A DNA stretch of 64,000 bases from Whitmania pigra (GCA_021613335.1 JAJTWR010000473.1:542501-606500); one strand, 5' to 3'; shown: positions 27,545-42,500, numbered from the stretch's first letter. Numbers and translations: made by a program. Notes: a model not told the origin generated them from the sequence alone.

Positions 27545-30500
27545 TTGCACATATTGCTACAAATACGTAGCCCCACCGATTTAACAATAACTTTCAAACT
27601 GGTGAACGATGCAAAGTTTAAAACCCTGGCGAACACATTAAATATATTATCTTTAATTCATTGGTTCAAATTTGTATTTTTCATATAAAAAATATTTAAA
27701 TCTTATGGTAAACAAATTTTAACGAAATTAAATCCAATTTGTTATATCGTCTGGTTCGTTATATAGTCCAGGATTCCTTGTTTACTTGTTTTTAGAGCCA
27801 TGGGGCGACATTAAGGAGAAGTCACCGAAAATGCCACTACCCAATAAATGCCGACTTAATAAGACAATTAAGTCGTTTGTTCCGAAAGTCCAACTCATAA
27901 TCAATTCGCCAAGAGTATTTATTTAACGTTGTTGGATACTGAACTTCGTCCTACTTGCATCATCCCACACAAGCTCCAGGCGTGCAAGACTAGGACATGG
28001 ACTCCTATATATATACATTTAGGAGTCCATGACTAGGAGCCAAGTCCAAATCATCTCAGTTATGCAACGGACTATAATCAAATAAATAAATAAACATGAC
28101 TAGGAGTGGACTGCAGACACTGAACTTCGCCCCACAACTTCTCCTGTTACAAGCCTGCAGGACAGCGACAGTGGCTCAGCTCTTTTGTTTCAAGTCCTAG
28201 CAAAAGTCTATTTAAGCAGCCAGAGGGAGACTCATCAGCTCCAAATCATCTGAGTTACGCAAGGGACTATAAATAAATAAATAAATAAATAAATAAATAC
28301 TCTCATCAGCTCACCTTCTTTCGTCTCCTACTTCGCTTGGTTTTGACTTATTCCTCATTTTCGCTTGGCCGCATAGGCTCTCGACGTTTGTCTCCGGACT
28401 CTATCTCGTGCTTGTTAGTAAACCTATGTTAGTTTTACGTTGCAGTTAAGCAACAACGTCTAACCGTCTGTAAGCACCAAGCTTTGTAGAAAACGAAAAA
28501 AATTTGGAGAAATAAACAACACGCACCACATCCAAAGACATTCACAAAGAAATTTCGAACAGTAATTTCATTGACTTTAATTTATTTGCTTTCAATCGGG
28601 ATATTGATCAGTAAAACTCTTTATAACTTGACTGGCAGTATTTATTGTTTACGAGTCACGGAAATTCAATTTTTAAACTTATTTCCGCAAGCATAATTCG
28701 CGTAAAGGCTTGAAGACTTTATAGAAATAAAATTTGAATTGCGCCATGAGGGTATAGATTCTATATGAAGAGATGCGAATTCTTAACCATTAGACCACGA
28801 GGGCGCACATAAACATCAAGGACGCTTATGACCCTTCATATAGCGCTGATTATCATGCGTGTTCGGCATATAGATCTACCTATATCTTGTGGTAATTTCT
28901 TTAATAAAATGTATTGCGTTTTATTTAATATATTTCTTATCGAAATAGAGTTTTCCCCAAAAGATATTTATAATCTTAATAATAAATATTATTTTTCTAT
29001 ATATCATTAGACTATGTACAACTTTTATAATTTATCGAATGTATTATAAAAAATTATTTATAAAAAATTAAATGATGAATTATTCATCAGATGTTGATGA
29101 ATGTTTAGAAGAAACAAAGTGTGACAATAGAAACTCCTTGTGCAACAACACAGTAGGGTCATATACATGTGTGTGCCTCATAGGTTATGAATCTGTTGAT
29201 AGCTTGAATTGCAAAGGTTAATTATTAACAATGTTTTATAAACATTTATTCTATTCTATTATTTTAAACCATTAAGATATATAAGATTATATATATGCAT
29301 AGGGCTGATATTAAGTAAGATTGAAGATGGAGACCAGGATAATCAAATAATTCATCCGGTAGGTGATCTGGAAAGTATGCAGAAAAGGTTAGGCAGATTG
29401 GAAAGTCATTGGTGACGGGGTGTGGCATCCCGCGGAGTAGGCGGACATTAGAGACAAAATGAAGGACAAAATTTTGGCATGACCGTCGACCGCCCAACCC
29501 GCCAAACTCCGTGATGGTCGGACATCTTTTGACGGACGGGCAAAGATTTCTTTAATCGTTAAATTTTTAAGTTAAAACGAGTCGAACTCGTTACGGGTCG
29601 TTATGTCGTCATAGATGAAATTTTAATTCCGACTCGTTAAAGTTGAATAAAATTTCTTGACGGGTCGAGTTGGTGCAAAACGAATCAAACGGTCATGGAG
29701 AATTCGTGTTCAGACCTTCTCAAGACTGCGTATTTCCAAACCCTAACCAGCCCCAGCCATGGCTGATTAATATTCGTAAGCGTTCACTGTGATTGGTTGA
29801 GATCTGAAATAGGTCACATTGCAGCAATCTTTTTGGAGATATTTTCGTTTAAAAATTAAGAACTGTCGTTGCAACATGTTATTAAATTAATTAATTTGAT
29901 ATTAATTTGAAAAATTAACACTAAACCTAACCCTAACCCAAACCCTAAAAGTATTAAATTATTAACCCTAACCTCAGATATTAAGTAATAAAATGCACGG
30001 AGGATTTGATTTATTCAAGCATGCTAAACTATCAAATAATAAATAAGTTCTCTCAAATGAAATGGATAATAGAGGTGATCTCACTAACCAAATATTGACG
30101 AGTGTGCTAAACTCCTGCATACATGCGACACTAAGATTTCAACTTGTGTAAACCAAGACCCATATTATGAATGCCAATGCAATCTTGGATATGCTAAAGA
30201 TGCTAAAGATAGCTCAAGCCATATAAGTTTTTCGAGCCATGAGGCGACATTAAGGAGTAGTCACCGAAAGTGCCACTACCCAATAAATGCCGACTTACTA
30301 AGACAATTAAGTCGTTTGTTCCGAAAGTCCAACTCACAATCGAGATGTTTTATTAACGTCCGTTGCATATCTAGATGATTAGGACGGTGCACCCGCAGCG
30401 GGGCTTGAACCCCGTGCTGCCATCGTGAGAGGAGCAGCCTTAACCGTTAGGCCATGCGGGCGCACTCCAACTCACAATCACTTCGCCAAGAGTATTTATT

Positions 30501-33500
30501 TAACGTTGTTGGACACTGAACTTCGTCCTATTTGCATCATCCCACACAAGCTCCAGGCGTGCAAGACTAGGAGTGGACTGCAGACACCGAACTTCGCCCC
30601 ACAACTTCTCCTGTTACAAGCCTCCAGAACAGCGACAGTGGCTCAGCTCTTTTGTTTCAAGTCCTAGGGAAAGTCTATTTAAGCAACCAGAGGGAGACTT
30701 TCTCAGTAGTACAAAACACCTTAGTTATGCAACGGACTATAATCAAATAAATAAATAAATTAATAAATTAAGACTCTCATCAGCTGACCTTCGTTCGTCT
30801 CCTACTTCGCTTGGTTTTGACTTATTCCTCGTTTCCGCTTGGCCGCATCGGCTCTCGACGTTTGTCACCGACTCTATCTCGTGTTTGTTAGTAAACCTAT
30901 GTTAGTTTTACGTTGCAGTTAAGCAACAACGTCTAACCGTCTATAAGCGCCAAGCTTTGTAGAAAACGAAAAAAATACGGAGAAATAAACAACACGCACC
31001 ACATCCAAAGACATTCACAAAGAAATTTCCAACAGTAATTTTATTGACTTTAATTTATTTGCTTTCAATCGGGATATTGATCAGTAAAACTCTTTATAAC
31101 TTGACTGGCAGTATTTATTGCTTACGAGTCACGGAAATTCATTTTTTAAACTTATTTCCGCAAGCATAATTCGCGTAAAGGCTTGAAGACTTTATAGAAA
31201 TAAAATTTGAACTGCGCCATGAGGGTATAGAACAAGTGAATGTATGTATTGTTTATTGTCCATTGCATCTATATATGATTAGGACAATTTTAGATATTAA
31301 GTTAATAAAATGCAATAGGATTCAGATCCTTGAAGCCATCGTGAGATGCGAATTCTTAACCATTAGACCACGAGGGCGTACCTAAACATCAAGGGCGCTT
31401 AAGTCCCTTCATATAGCGCTGAATGTCAATTCGTTATGTGGCTCTGGAAGCAGGGCTGCGTGTTCGGCATATATCTAGATCTACCTATATCTTGTGGTAA
31501 TTTCTTTAATAAAATGTATTGCGTTTTATTTAATATATTTCTTATTGAAATAGAGTTTTCCCAAAAGATATTTATAATCTTATTAATTAATACTATTTTT
31601 CTATACAATGTTGGACTATGTACAACTTTTATAATTTATCGAATGTATTATAAAAAAAAGTTTATAAAAAATTAAATGATGAATCTTTAACATCAGATGT
31701 TGATGAATGTTTAGACAAAGCAAAGTGTGACAAAACAAGCTCCTTGTGCAACAACACAGTAGGGTCATATACATGTGTGTGCCTCATAGGTTTTCAATTT
31801 GTTGATAGCTTGAATTGCAAAGGTTAATTATTAACAATGTTTTATAAACATTTATTCTATTATTTTAAACCATTACGATATATATGATTATATACATGCA
31901 TAGGGCTGATATTAAGTAAGATTGAAGAAGGAGACTAGGATAATCAAATAATTCATCCGGTAGGTGATCTGGAAAGTATGTAGAAAAGGTTAGGCAGATT
32001 GGAAAGTCATTGGTGACAGGGTGTGGCATCCCGCGGAGTAGGCGGACATTAGAGACAAAATGAAGGACAAAATTTTGGCATGACCGTCGACCGCCCAACC
32101 CGCCAAACTCCGTGATTGTCGGACGTCTTTTGACGGACGGGCAAAGATTTCTTTAACCGTTAAATTTTTAAGTTAAAACGAGTCGAACTCGTTATGGTTC
32201 GTTATGACGTCATAGATGAAATTTTAATTCCGACTCGTTAAAGTTGAATAAAAATTCTTGACGGGTCGAGTTGGTGCAAAACCAGTCAAACGGTCTTGGA
32301 GAATTCGTGTTCGGACCTTCTCTCGACTGCGTATTTCCAAACCCTAACCAGCCCCAGCCATGGCTGATTAATATTCGTAAGCGTTCACTGTGATTGGTTG
32401 AGATCTGAAATAGGTCACATTGCAGCAATCTTTTTGGAGATATTTTCGTTTAAAAATTAAGAACTGTCGTTGCAACATGTTATTAAATTAATTAATTTTA
32501 TATTAATTTGAAAATTTAACACTAAACCTAACCCTAACCCAAACCCTAAAAGTATTAAATTATTAACCCTAATCTCAGATATTAAGTAATAAAATGCACG
32601 GAGGATTTGATTTATTCAAGCATGCTAAATTATCAAATAATAAATAAGTTCTCTCAAATGAAATGGATAATAGAAGTGATTTCACTAACCAGATATTGAC
32701 GAGTGTGTTACACACTGGCATTCATGCGACATTAAGATTTCAACTTGTGTAAACCGTATCCCAGGTTTTGAATGCCATTGCAATATTGGATATGCTACAG
32801 ATGTTACAGATAGCGCACGCCATAAATGTCTGGGTAATATTATGATACATTAGTTTTATGCTAATTTTATATTATCTTACTTAAAATATTTAGGAATTTT
32901 TTTTTAATTGTACTTCAAAATTACATAACATCAACCATGAACAGGAAACATTTTAAATGAAAAAATAAAACTCCCGATGTCGGATGTCCAATTATAAATA
33001 ATGTAATTTCAAAAAGCGGATGAAGTGATTGCTGAATTATGCAGTTTGAGTAATTTGAACTTTTTGATAATAACATCTGTATGAGAGTTATAGGTAAACA
33101 CAAGGGTACACGCAAGAATTGTATTTATGAGAATGAGTAAAGGATGTAAGTTAGAAGCGTAATTGCCAAGATGTCCAGATTCAATTACAATAATTTAGAT
33201 ATGGATATATAAGGGAATAATACAATGTGATAGCTACCTTTTAAGTAAGGTAGCGTCGTATACGTGAGATAGGACCAATATTGCTTGAGATCTTTTTGAC
33301 TATGTGATTAATATGAGATTTAAAAGAAAGACGATCATCTTTTACAACCCCAAGAAATTTAGAAGATGCAACACGAGTTAAAAGAGTACCAACAATAGAT
33401 ATAGAAAGATCGTCCAAGCACAGTTTTTACTAACGCCGCGAAATACTATAGAAACTGCATGCAGTCTTCGACAGAACCAGGCTAACACTTGACTTTATTC

Positions 33501-36500
33501 GCACATACAATCGGTATCACTGATGAACGGATTAACGACGATAATCAAGTATCTCCGCGATAAACTAGTATATCAAAACAAAAGATCCTTAGTAGAGATG
33601 GGCAGTCACTACAGTGAGGTCCTCCCTCGGAAGAGTCAGTGGTGGATGTGATCCAGGTGTTGATTGAAAAGTACACATCTTCCTGATCTTGTGCGTGGGG
33701 GTTCAGGTGCGTTATTGGGAGAATTTCTTATGGATGCAGGAGCTGTCTGGTCGACATGAGGTCTTGTGGCAGTAGCTGTCCCTGGCGTCGTCATTGGCAA
33801 CTTGGCGAGTTTGATACGATACAGCGAAACACAACTGGTGGATCCATCGGAAAGTTCTAGCTTGACAATGTTTTTCTTGGTATCAAGGACTTTGTAAGGA
33901 CCCTGGTATGGAGCTTCTAAAGGTTGTCAAACCCTATCTATCCGCAACCAGACATATTGTCCAGGTTGCAGGGTAACTGACTGGGAGCGGATGGTTTGAC
34001 CATGGTGTATACCTTCGGATAGAGTTGTAAAGTCCAGTTGACGCATGTGCTTGTGGAGTTGCTGGATTGCTTCAAAGTGTTCCTTAGTAGAAGGATTTGC
34101 TTTGTGAAAGAAGACATGTGGCATCAAGATATCTAAGCCTGTCATGGCTGTGAACGGTGAATACCCATGTTTGGTCGGTAAAGCTCTCAATGCTAAGCAA
34201 ACTATTGGAAATGCTGTCAGTCATTCTTCATTTCGATACACAAGTGCTGCCTTGAGTGTTCTATAGAAACGCTCGATCATCCCATTAGACTGAGGGTGAT
34301 AAGCAGTGGTACATAGCCGATGAAAACCGATAGAGTGAAACAAAGCACTGAAAAGACCTCTTTCAAACTGTCTTTCTTGATCTGTAGTGAGGAACAATGG
34401 TACTCCAAATCTACTAATCCAGTGGGTTAAAAATGCCTCAGCAACTGTGGTAGCTATGATTGAGGCTACGGGAACACATTCAAACCAACGGGTTGCTCTG
34501 TCGATGAGTGTCACAACATATTGCATCTCTGAGGTGTAATGAGAACCAAGTGTTTTTGAAGGTTTCAGAGGTCCTACTATGTCCATGTGAACTGTTTGAA
34601 ATCGATAATTGAATGGATACATGGGTTGTTCTGGGATACTCTTGTTGTGACGATTGACTCGGCTTTCTGAAAGTCTAAGCAGTTGTTGACCCATTGTTTG
34701 ATGTTCCCTTTCATTTTAGGGAAGTTCATTTTCCTTGTTGCAATCAAATTAGTAGATCCTCCTATACCTGGATGTGCCAGATTGTGAAGGTGCCTAAACA
34801 CTGATTGTCATTGTGCTAAGGGAACATATGGACGGGGATAAATAGAACTGTTTTCGCAAAGAATTGTCAAGTCCTCTGAGAGTTGATGGGATGTGAGAGC
34901 ATCCTTGCACTTTTGTATTTCTGGATCTTCAGTCTGTGCTTTGGCAATACTTGCTAGATCTGGGTGTTCGAGTTGTCTGGCCTGGAAAGTGCATCTGATA
35001 CTGTTTTCAGTCCCTCTGATATGATGTATTTCAGTGACATATTCGGAGATGATGGAGAGACGTCGTTTTTGCGTGTGGGTCTTCTGGTCTCTGTTGGATT
35101 GAAAAGCTTTGCAGATGGATTTGCGGTCTGTAAGTAAACGGAGTTTTCTGCCTTCAATAATGTGTTTGAAATGGAGGACAACTGCCAAAAGCTTTTTGTC
35201 AAATGCAGCGTATATTGATTCTGTTTTAAATAATCTCGTGGAATAAAAAGCAATTGGCTGTGACATACCCAAAACCTGATGAAGTGTAGCACCGATGACT
35301 GCCAAAGATGCATCAGTTATTAGGTGGTATAGGTTACTAGACTTGCTAATGTAATGAAGATTGGCCGCACCTGCTAGGGATGGTTTTATATCTTCAAAAG
35401 CTTTGGACTGAGGTCAATTGATAGTTACGTTGATTTGTACTTGACGTTTGTTGTTCCGATTGGAACTTAAATATTTGATAACGCTGTTCGGGGAATGATT
35501 GATACCACTGATCCGGTGTCAACTAGAAACTTGAATTAATGACTTATGGTGTTAGCTGTTGTGAACAATGCGACATAAAACGTAGGGGCACCTTCGATGG
35601 TCGCAACCGAAGTTGGAAGGGGATTCTAGTTTTTCCGACATTGGCTTGTGAGACACCGGAGAAGCATTTCTGGGCAACTCGGGCGCCACGCTTGTCTGGC
35701 CGTTTGCACCAGGATGGGCAGATTATAGCCTCAGGACCAAAATAAATGTGTGCACGACAAACCTTTGGTAGTTGACTTGGGGTGAATGGCTCCAGTGTTC
35801 TGTTGGTTCCTGTGGTTCTTCTGTCAGCAACATCCAGTGTTGGCTTCTGGATCGTCTGTGTGCGTTGAACTGATGTTACGGTAATCAATTCGTCTGCCAT
35901 TTTCCCCACCTCTTTCAAAGAAAAGTTCTTCTGTGCTGCAATGACGAGGGTCAAATTGGCAGGCAACCTGATATCTGAAACCTGTGGCGAACCATGTCGT
36001 CAGGTGCTCCAACTTGTTGCGCTAGTTTTTTTAATGGCTTGCAGATGCTGTGAAGGCCTGCCTGTCAGCGGATTGTTTTGCAGGAACTAGTCGAAGAGCT
36101 CAGCTTTGTTTAGCATGGTTTTCTTAAGGATTGCTTTCTTCAGGCAATCCATGGCCTCCAGTGTCATTATCAAGGCATATCACCACAGACCCAATGCCGT
36201 GCCTTTACATCCCTTCGGGATTACATCGAGCACGTAAAATATTGGATAAATAAATGTAATTACCCTGGTAGGGCTGCCAATGCATGATAAAACTTCGTTG
36301 AGCTCAGCGTGATTTTGGAGAGAGCAAATTGTGCTTCCGTTATCCTGAACCAAGCCGGTGCCTCGGCTGGGTTGAAGACAACCGGTTTGATAGAAATTGA
36401 AGCAGCTTGCGATTCCATTAGAGTTTGTGTTCGGAGTAGGGGTCACCAATGAAGTATGCATTCTTCGACAGAATCAGGCTTACACTTGACTTTATTTGCA

Positions 36501-39500
36501 CATACAATAGGTATCACTCATGAACGGATTAACGACGATAATCAAGAATCACCCAAACTAGTACATCAAAACAAAAGATCCTTAATAGGGATGTGCAGTC
36601 ACATCTCATTCCACTTGTCAACAACTTAAACAACAAAATCTAAGCAATTCTTTTTTTTCTATAACATAAACTTGGCAATTTCAGTTTTTCTAATTTCGAT
36701 CGTTAATGAAGGTCCCTGTAAATAATCTTATTGCTTTACTTAATAATGAATTGAATCTTTTTAATAATTTGTTTATTAAAAACTGTCTAGCTCTTAATAT
36801 CTAATATTAATAATATATCTAATATGTAATATGTAATATCTTTAATAATAATAAAATATCTATAATAATCTAATTTCATTATTTTTTGTTCTTTTAGAAG
36901 AGCACTTGATTTCTTCTCATTCCATAAATAATGTTTCTCATAACAGAGTGTCATATATTAGATATTTGGGGGTCTTAATTGATGAGAACTTATCTTGGCT
37001 CAAACATATCTCTTAAGTTCAAAGTCATGTTTCTAAGAACATTGGTGTAATTTCTAGAATTACGCCATTTATTGCCACAAAAGTAGCTCTTCTCTTATAT
37101 TTCTCTTATTTACCCTTATCTAATTTATTGCAATTTAATATGGGCATCTACTTATAACACACATTTGCATCAATTGAATATATTGCAAAAACGGATTGCA
37201 CGAATAATTTTCTTATTATCAAGGTTATCATCAACCGACTCTGTTTTAACTAACTGATATATATGTCACAAATTCGTAATTTACAAACTGTTCGTTTTAT
37301 GTTTTCATATGATTTTAGTTCTCCTCCCAAAATATTTTCTGTTTTTTTCATATCAAGCAATAACTACACCAATCCTTCAAACTTTCTTAATGCACATGAA
37401 TATAGTCCGTCTTTTTCCAAGTCTACTCTTAAATTATTCTCAATTCAATGTTATGGCCCAAGACTTTACTCCTCCACACCTTCATCTATCAAGGATCTAA
37501 CTTAGTTAAACACAGTCCCCCTCAAATTACTTTATTTACTATATAGAATGTCGTGCAAATGTCGAGTTGTTTAAGATAAATCCTATATTATCGCTCTAGA
37601 ACACACAAGGGTCGTTTAAGTGCGACTGCTTCCCTGGATACCACGGTATTAATAACGTTTGCCATAATTTGTGACAGTTTTTTTAATAAGTGACTTTATC
37701 TACCATATTACACAGTAAAAACGTATAAGGTATAAAAGGTATAAGGTTTGAATCTGTCTTTAGATGTGCTTTGTGCAGGGCTGTTAAGATATTCCACAAA
37801 AGCGGGCAGCGAACTACCTTTACCAATACTATTATTGGTAATGATGTGCAATACTTTTTAAAATATTACTTTATTTACTGGCTTGCAAAAGCATTAAATA
37901 ATGAATGTTTAACATCAGATATTGATGAATGTAAAAATGCATCAAATTGTGACAATAGCACCACCATGTGCCTTAACTCATTATAAACTATTCTGTTACG
38001 AAATAAGCACACAATATGTTTTTATGTTTAATTTATTTTATTATCAAAATAACACATTAAAAAAATTAATCTTTTAACCAGATATTGACGAATGTAGCCA
38101 TAATAAATGCGATACCAATACTACTTCTTGCCATAACAATCCTGGGTCATTTGATTGTAAATGTCTGAGGGGTTTTATTAATTATTACAATTACTCATGC
38201 ACTGGTTAGCTACGTTAATATTGTTTATTAAATTATTCTATCACTTTAGCAAACTCCGAAAATATGAAATCTTTTTGATGTTTCATTACGTTATTTTTTT
38301 TAATATTTAAAATTTCAAACATAAACCTGACTTTTAGCTAAAAGTTAACCAACAGGTATGATCGAACAAAAACAAAAGTAAACAAAGTTTCATTACAGCA
38401 AGAATTTGAATTTTTTAATAAGTCTGTTTTTATCATTTACTCAAATGATGATCGTACAATGACAACTTAATGTTTGTTAATTTGACCACATCTGATTTGC
38501 TGGCCTTTTTATTCCGGAACGTATGTGAATTGTAAAAATTATGTTAGTCACCTAAGACAGTTAACAAATACTCCGCAAAAGCGGGCAACGTAATACCTTT
38601 ACTAATATTTAAAAAATAATATTGGTATTGATGTCGCCATGGCAATACTTTTTGCAATATTACTTTATGTACTGGTTTACAAAGGCATTAAATAATGAAT
38701 GTTTAACATCAGATATGGATGAATGTAAAAATGCATCAACTTGTGACAATAGCACCACCATGTGCATTAACTCAGCAGGGTCATTTGAATGCAAATGCTT
38801 TAGTGGTTACGGGAAGGATGATGACCAGAAATGCAAAGGTTAATCATTAACAATGTTTTATAAACATTTGCTTTACTATTTTAAACCATAAAGATCACGC
38901 ATAGGGCTGATATTAAGTGTTTAGTAGAGTACCTTAATGAGATAATTCATTAAGTGGGTGGTTTGGAAAGTAGATTGGGCGGAGTTGACAATCATTGGTG
39001 TGGCATTCCATATATGAATTAGGTAGACATCATGTTTGCTAAAACAAGAATAAATGTTGAATTTGACTTTAGAAGTGTCATGTGTTTGGTCAAGGAGGTC
39101 CTAACTTGATCCCTTGATCCATTTTAAAGAGCATGACTAGAAATGGCATTCGACTGAAATGCTTGGTTCAATTTTCAAAATTTGGTTTTACATTTTGATA
39201 CTGCAAATCTTATGCTTAAATCTAATTAAGTTGTCATTCTAAACTATTCACTATATTGCCACAAAAGTAGCTCTTCTGTTATATTTCTCTTATTTACCCT
39301 TATCTAACTTATTGCAATATAAAATGGGCATCTACTTATAACACATATTTACATCAATTGAATATATTGCAAAAACGGACGATTAATCATTAACAATGTT
39401 TTTTAAACATTTATTCTACTATTTTAAACCATAAAGATAACGCATGGCTTTTTTACGTCTGTAGAAAATAGCGCTAAAATGGTCGATCGAATAATTAGTT

Positions 39501-42500
39501 TTAAAAGTGTAACTTCATTATAAATTTTAAAATTCAGACAAACTAATTTGCTCACCAAAATAGTTTTGTTGTGTCCGCATGACAAGTTTTTAGGTAATTA
39601 AGTTATTATTATAAACTATTCTGTTGTTACGAAATAAGCACACAATATGTTTTTTTGTTTAATTTATTTTATTATCAAAATAACACATTAAAAAATTAAT
39701 CTTTTAACCAGATATTGACGAATGTAGCCATAATAAATGCGACACAAATACTACTTCTTGCCATAACAAACCTGGGTCATTTTATTGTGAATGTCTGAGT
39801 GGCTTTTCTAATTATTCTAATTACACATGCACTGGTTAGCTACGTTAATATTGTTTATTAAATTATTTTATCACTTTAGCAATCTCCGAAAATATGAAGT
39901 CTTTTTGATGTTTCGTTACGTTATTTTTTTTAATATTTAAAATTTCAAACATTAACCTGACTTTTAGCTAAAAGTTAACCAACAGGTATGATCGAACAAA
40001 AACAAAAGAAACCAAAGTTTCATTACAGCAAGAATTTGAATTTTATTAATAAGTCTGTTTTTATCATTTACTCAAATGATGACTGTACAATGATACCTTA
40101 ATGTTTGTTAATTTACCACATCTGTTTTGCTGGCCTTTTTATACCGGTATGTATGTGAACTGTACAAATTATGTTAGTCACCTCAGAGATCCTTGAGGTT
40201 AATTAACAAGTTAACAAACTTATTCAATTTCAAAAATATGTTGCCATTTTTTTAGTAACGCATTTATAAATTATTGCGCTCCAATCATACTAAATACATA
40301 AAGGCAACAATCCAATATCCATGCTACTCCTAAGGCGCCATATAAATGAACTATCATTGTAATTCATATTAAAATTAATAATAATAATAATTAATAATAT
40401 TATAATATATAACATATTGTTGTAAGATACAATCTTATCTTATTAATCGAAACTGTGTCATTGCTATACTTTTAATCATTATTTAATTATTTTTTACGGT
40501 AATACTCAATGTCATTTACTACGTAGTCGTCAAAAACAACATTCCAGACAGCTTCCTAAAGTGTCTCTTAAAAACTTTACCTCAGTTATTCAGTTCCATT
40601 AACTGAATATTTGCCTTAATAAACTTATTAGTTAACTTACTAATTTGCGGACCCCGGGGTTTATTTCAATATTATCAACTGCCCTGATTAATACAAACAT
40701 GCGTTGGAAATAAATAATATATAAAATTTAAAAAAATAAAATATTAATTCTAACTTAGATGACGATGAATGTATCAACACATTATGTGATAATGTTACGA
40801 CCACGTGCCTCAATCAGCCAGGGTCGTTTGTGTGCAAGTGCATCGCTGGTTATTCACCAGAAGAAATCAGTAAGATCAAATGCGAAGGTTGATAATAATT
40901 TTCAGTTATTAAATCGTTGTTGTACTAGCTAGAGAACCAGCAAATGCACTGATTAATTTACAATAATAACTAATACAAACATTCATATATTTCTTGAGAT
41001 CTACTTTCAATCGTAACTATGTTATGGCCTCATCTTTTCTGATTCAATTAAAACAAACATATATTTTATTGAATTTATTGATTTCTGATAAATGTTGATT
41101 CTTCGTACCAGATACAGATGAATGTAAGGAAAATAAGTGCGATTACAGAAACAGTATGTGTTTCAACACCATTGGGTCGTTTGAGTGCAGATGCTTATTT
41201 GGTTTCTCAAAGTTGGAAGACATAGGATGCCAAGGTTAAAATTTTTTATTTAAATCGATTTTTATAAAAACAGATTTTAAAATCCTAATCTAGATAATGA
41301 TGAATGTTCGAGCTTAACTCATGACTGTGAAAGCATAACGACCTCATGCTCCAACACTTTCGGGTCATATGAGTGCATGTGCAATAGTGGTTTTACACGT
41401 CTGAGCTCCACGAAATGCCAAGGTTCTATGTTTACCATTTCAAACGACAATGGATATATATTTTAATTTATTAGTAACGTAAATCATAAACGTTATTTAA
41501 GCAATGATCTTTATCACCGGCACGTTGTTTTCAAAGCAATTTGATAATATGAAAAAAAATAAAATGAAAATAAATAAATAATCAATAAAAACAATAATAG
41601 TAAATGATAATATTAATATTTTTCAGAAGTAATAAGAAACATCTCCTAGCACTTCATATTTCAAGTCAAAGAATACCTGCATTAATTTTTTTCTTTTTCA
41701 AAAACAATATTTTTAAGATCGTGATGAATGCTTGTTGCTGATGCACGACTGTGGCCAAAAAGCGATTTGCGAAAACACTATTGGAAGTTACTCATGTATC
41801 TGCCCTTTTGGTATGGAAAAGTTCACCTACCAATACTTAGTTGAGTGCCAAGGTAAGGACGAATTATCTTAACAAGATTTTATAAATCATCACTAAAGAT
41901 AAATTGAATGATAATTCAGCATTGCACGTTGTTTTGTTTTTTTTTTGTAATTGAGTGAAAATTATTTTATAGGAAATGCGGCACAGACAACAGACAGTTT
42001 GTTTGCCTATATACAAATGTAGTGATGTGTTTTATATTTGGTAGTTAGAGGAGTAGATAAAGGTTTTTGTATGGTAATTCTAAGGTCTAAGAAGCCAGTA
42101 AGCTTTTATGGACATCTTCTGGAGACTAAATAATTTCAACTAAAGATCAACGTGAATACAAAATAATAAAGCGTTAATATACCATAACAACAATTATAAT
42201 GTAATAAAGAACGCTTTAAGTTGTACCAATAAGTTCGTTTTTATGTAATTTCTGGTGACATTATTTTTCAGATATTGATGAATGTCGAGAAAGTGATTTC
42301 TGTGATTCATCCACATCTGTTTGTCTCAACATAATTCCGGGATATGTGTGCATGTGTTTGCCCGGTTTTACCAACATCGACAATTTTACTTGCATTCGGA
42401 GTTGTTAGTAGTTGGTTAATACTAATGTTAAGTGTAAATTGCAAAATTTTCTCATAATACCATAACTCCTTAAAACTGTTAATATCCCTGATAATGTGAT

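Larger units (their letters stand above)
30227..32840 (+). repeat. Tandem duplication 1, copy 2 (two EGF exons)
   Basis: This is the second copy of the block beginning near 27788. Both of its cbEGF exons (31697-31822 and 32693-32833) keep good splice sites and all six cysteines. It is longer than copy 1 because of a SINE at 30342-30475 and a full SINE tail at about 31245-31385. Confidence 0.9.

Noticed and set aside
30395..30475. tRNA gene on the minus strand
   Set aside because: The acceptor and T stems pair, but the anticodon arm lacks a 5-bp stem with 7-nt loop. The element also has a SINE tail and target duplication, so it is a tRNA-derived SINE.
29264..32098. Two near-identical 77-aa minus-strand frames (29264-29497 and 31865-32098)
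   Set aside because: They lie in the duplicated intron sequence; the similarity comes from the tandem duplication, not from a gene.
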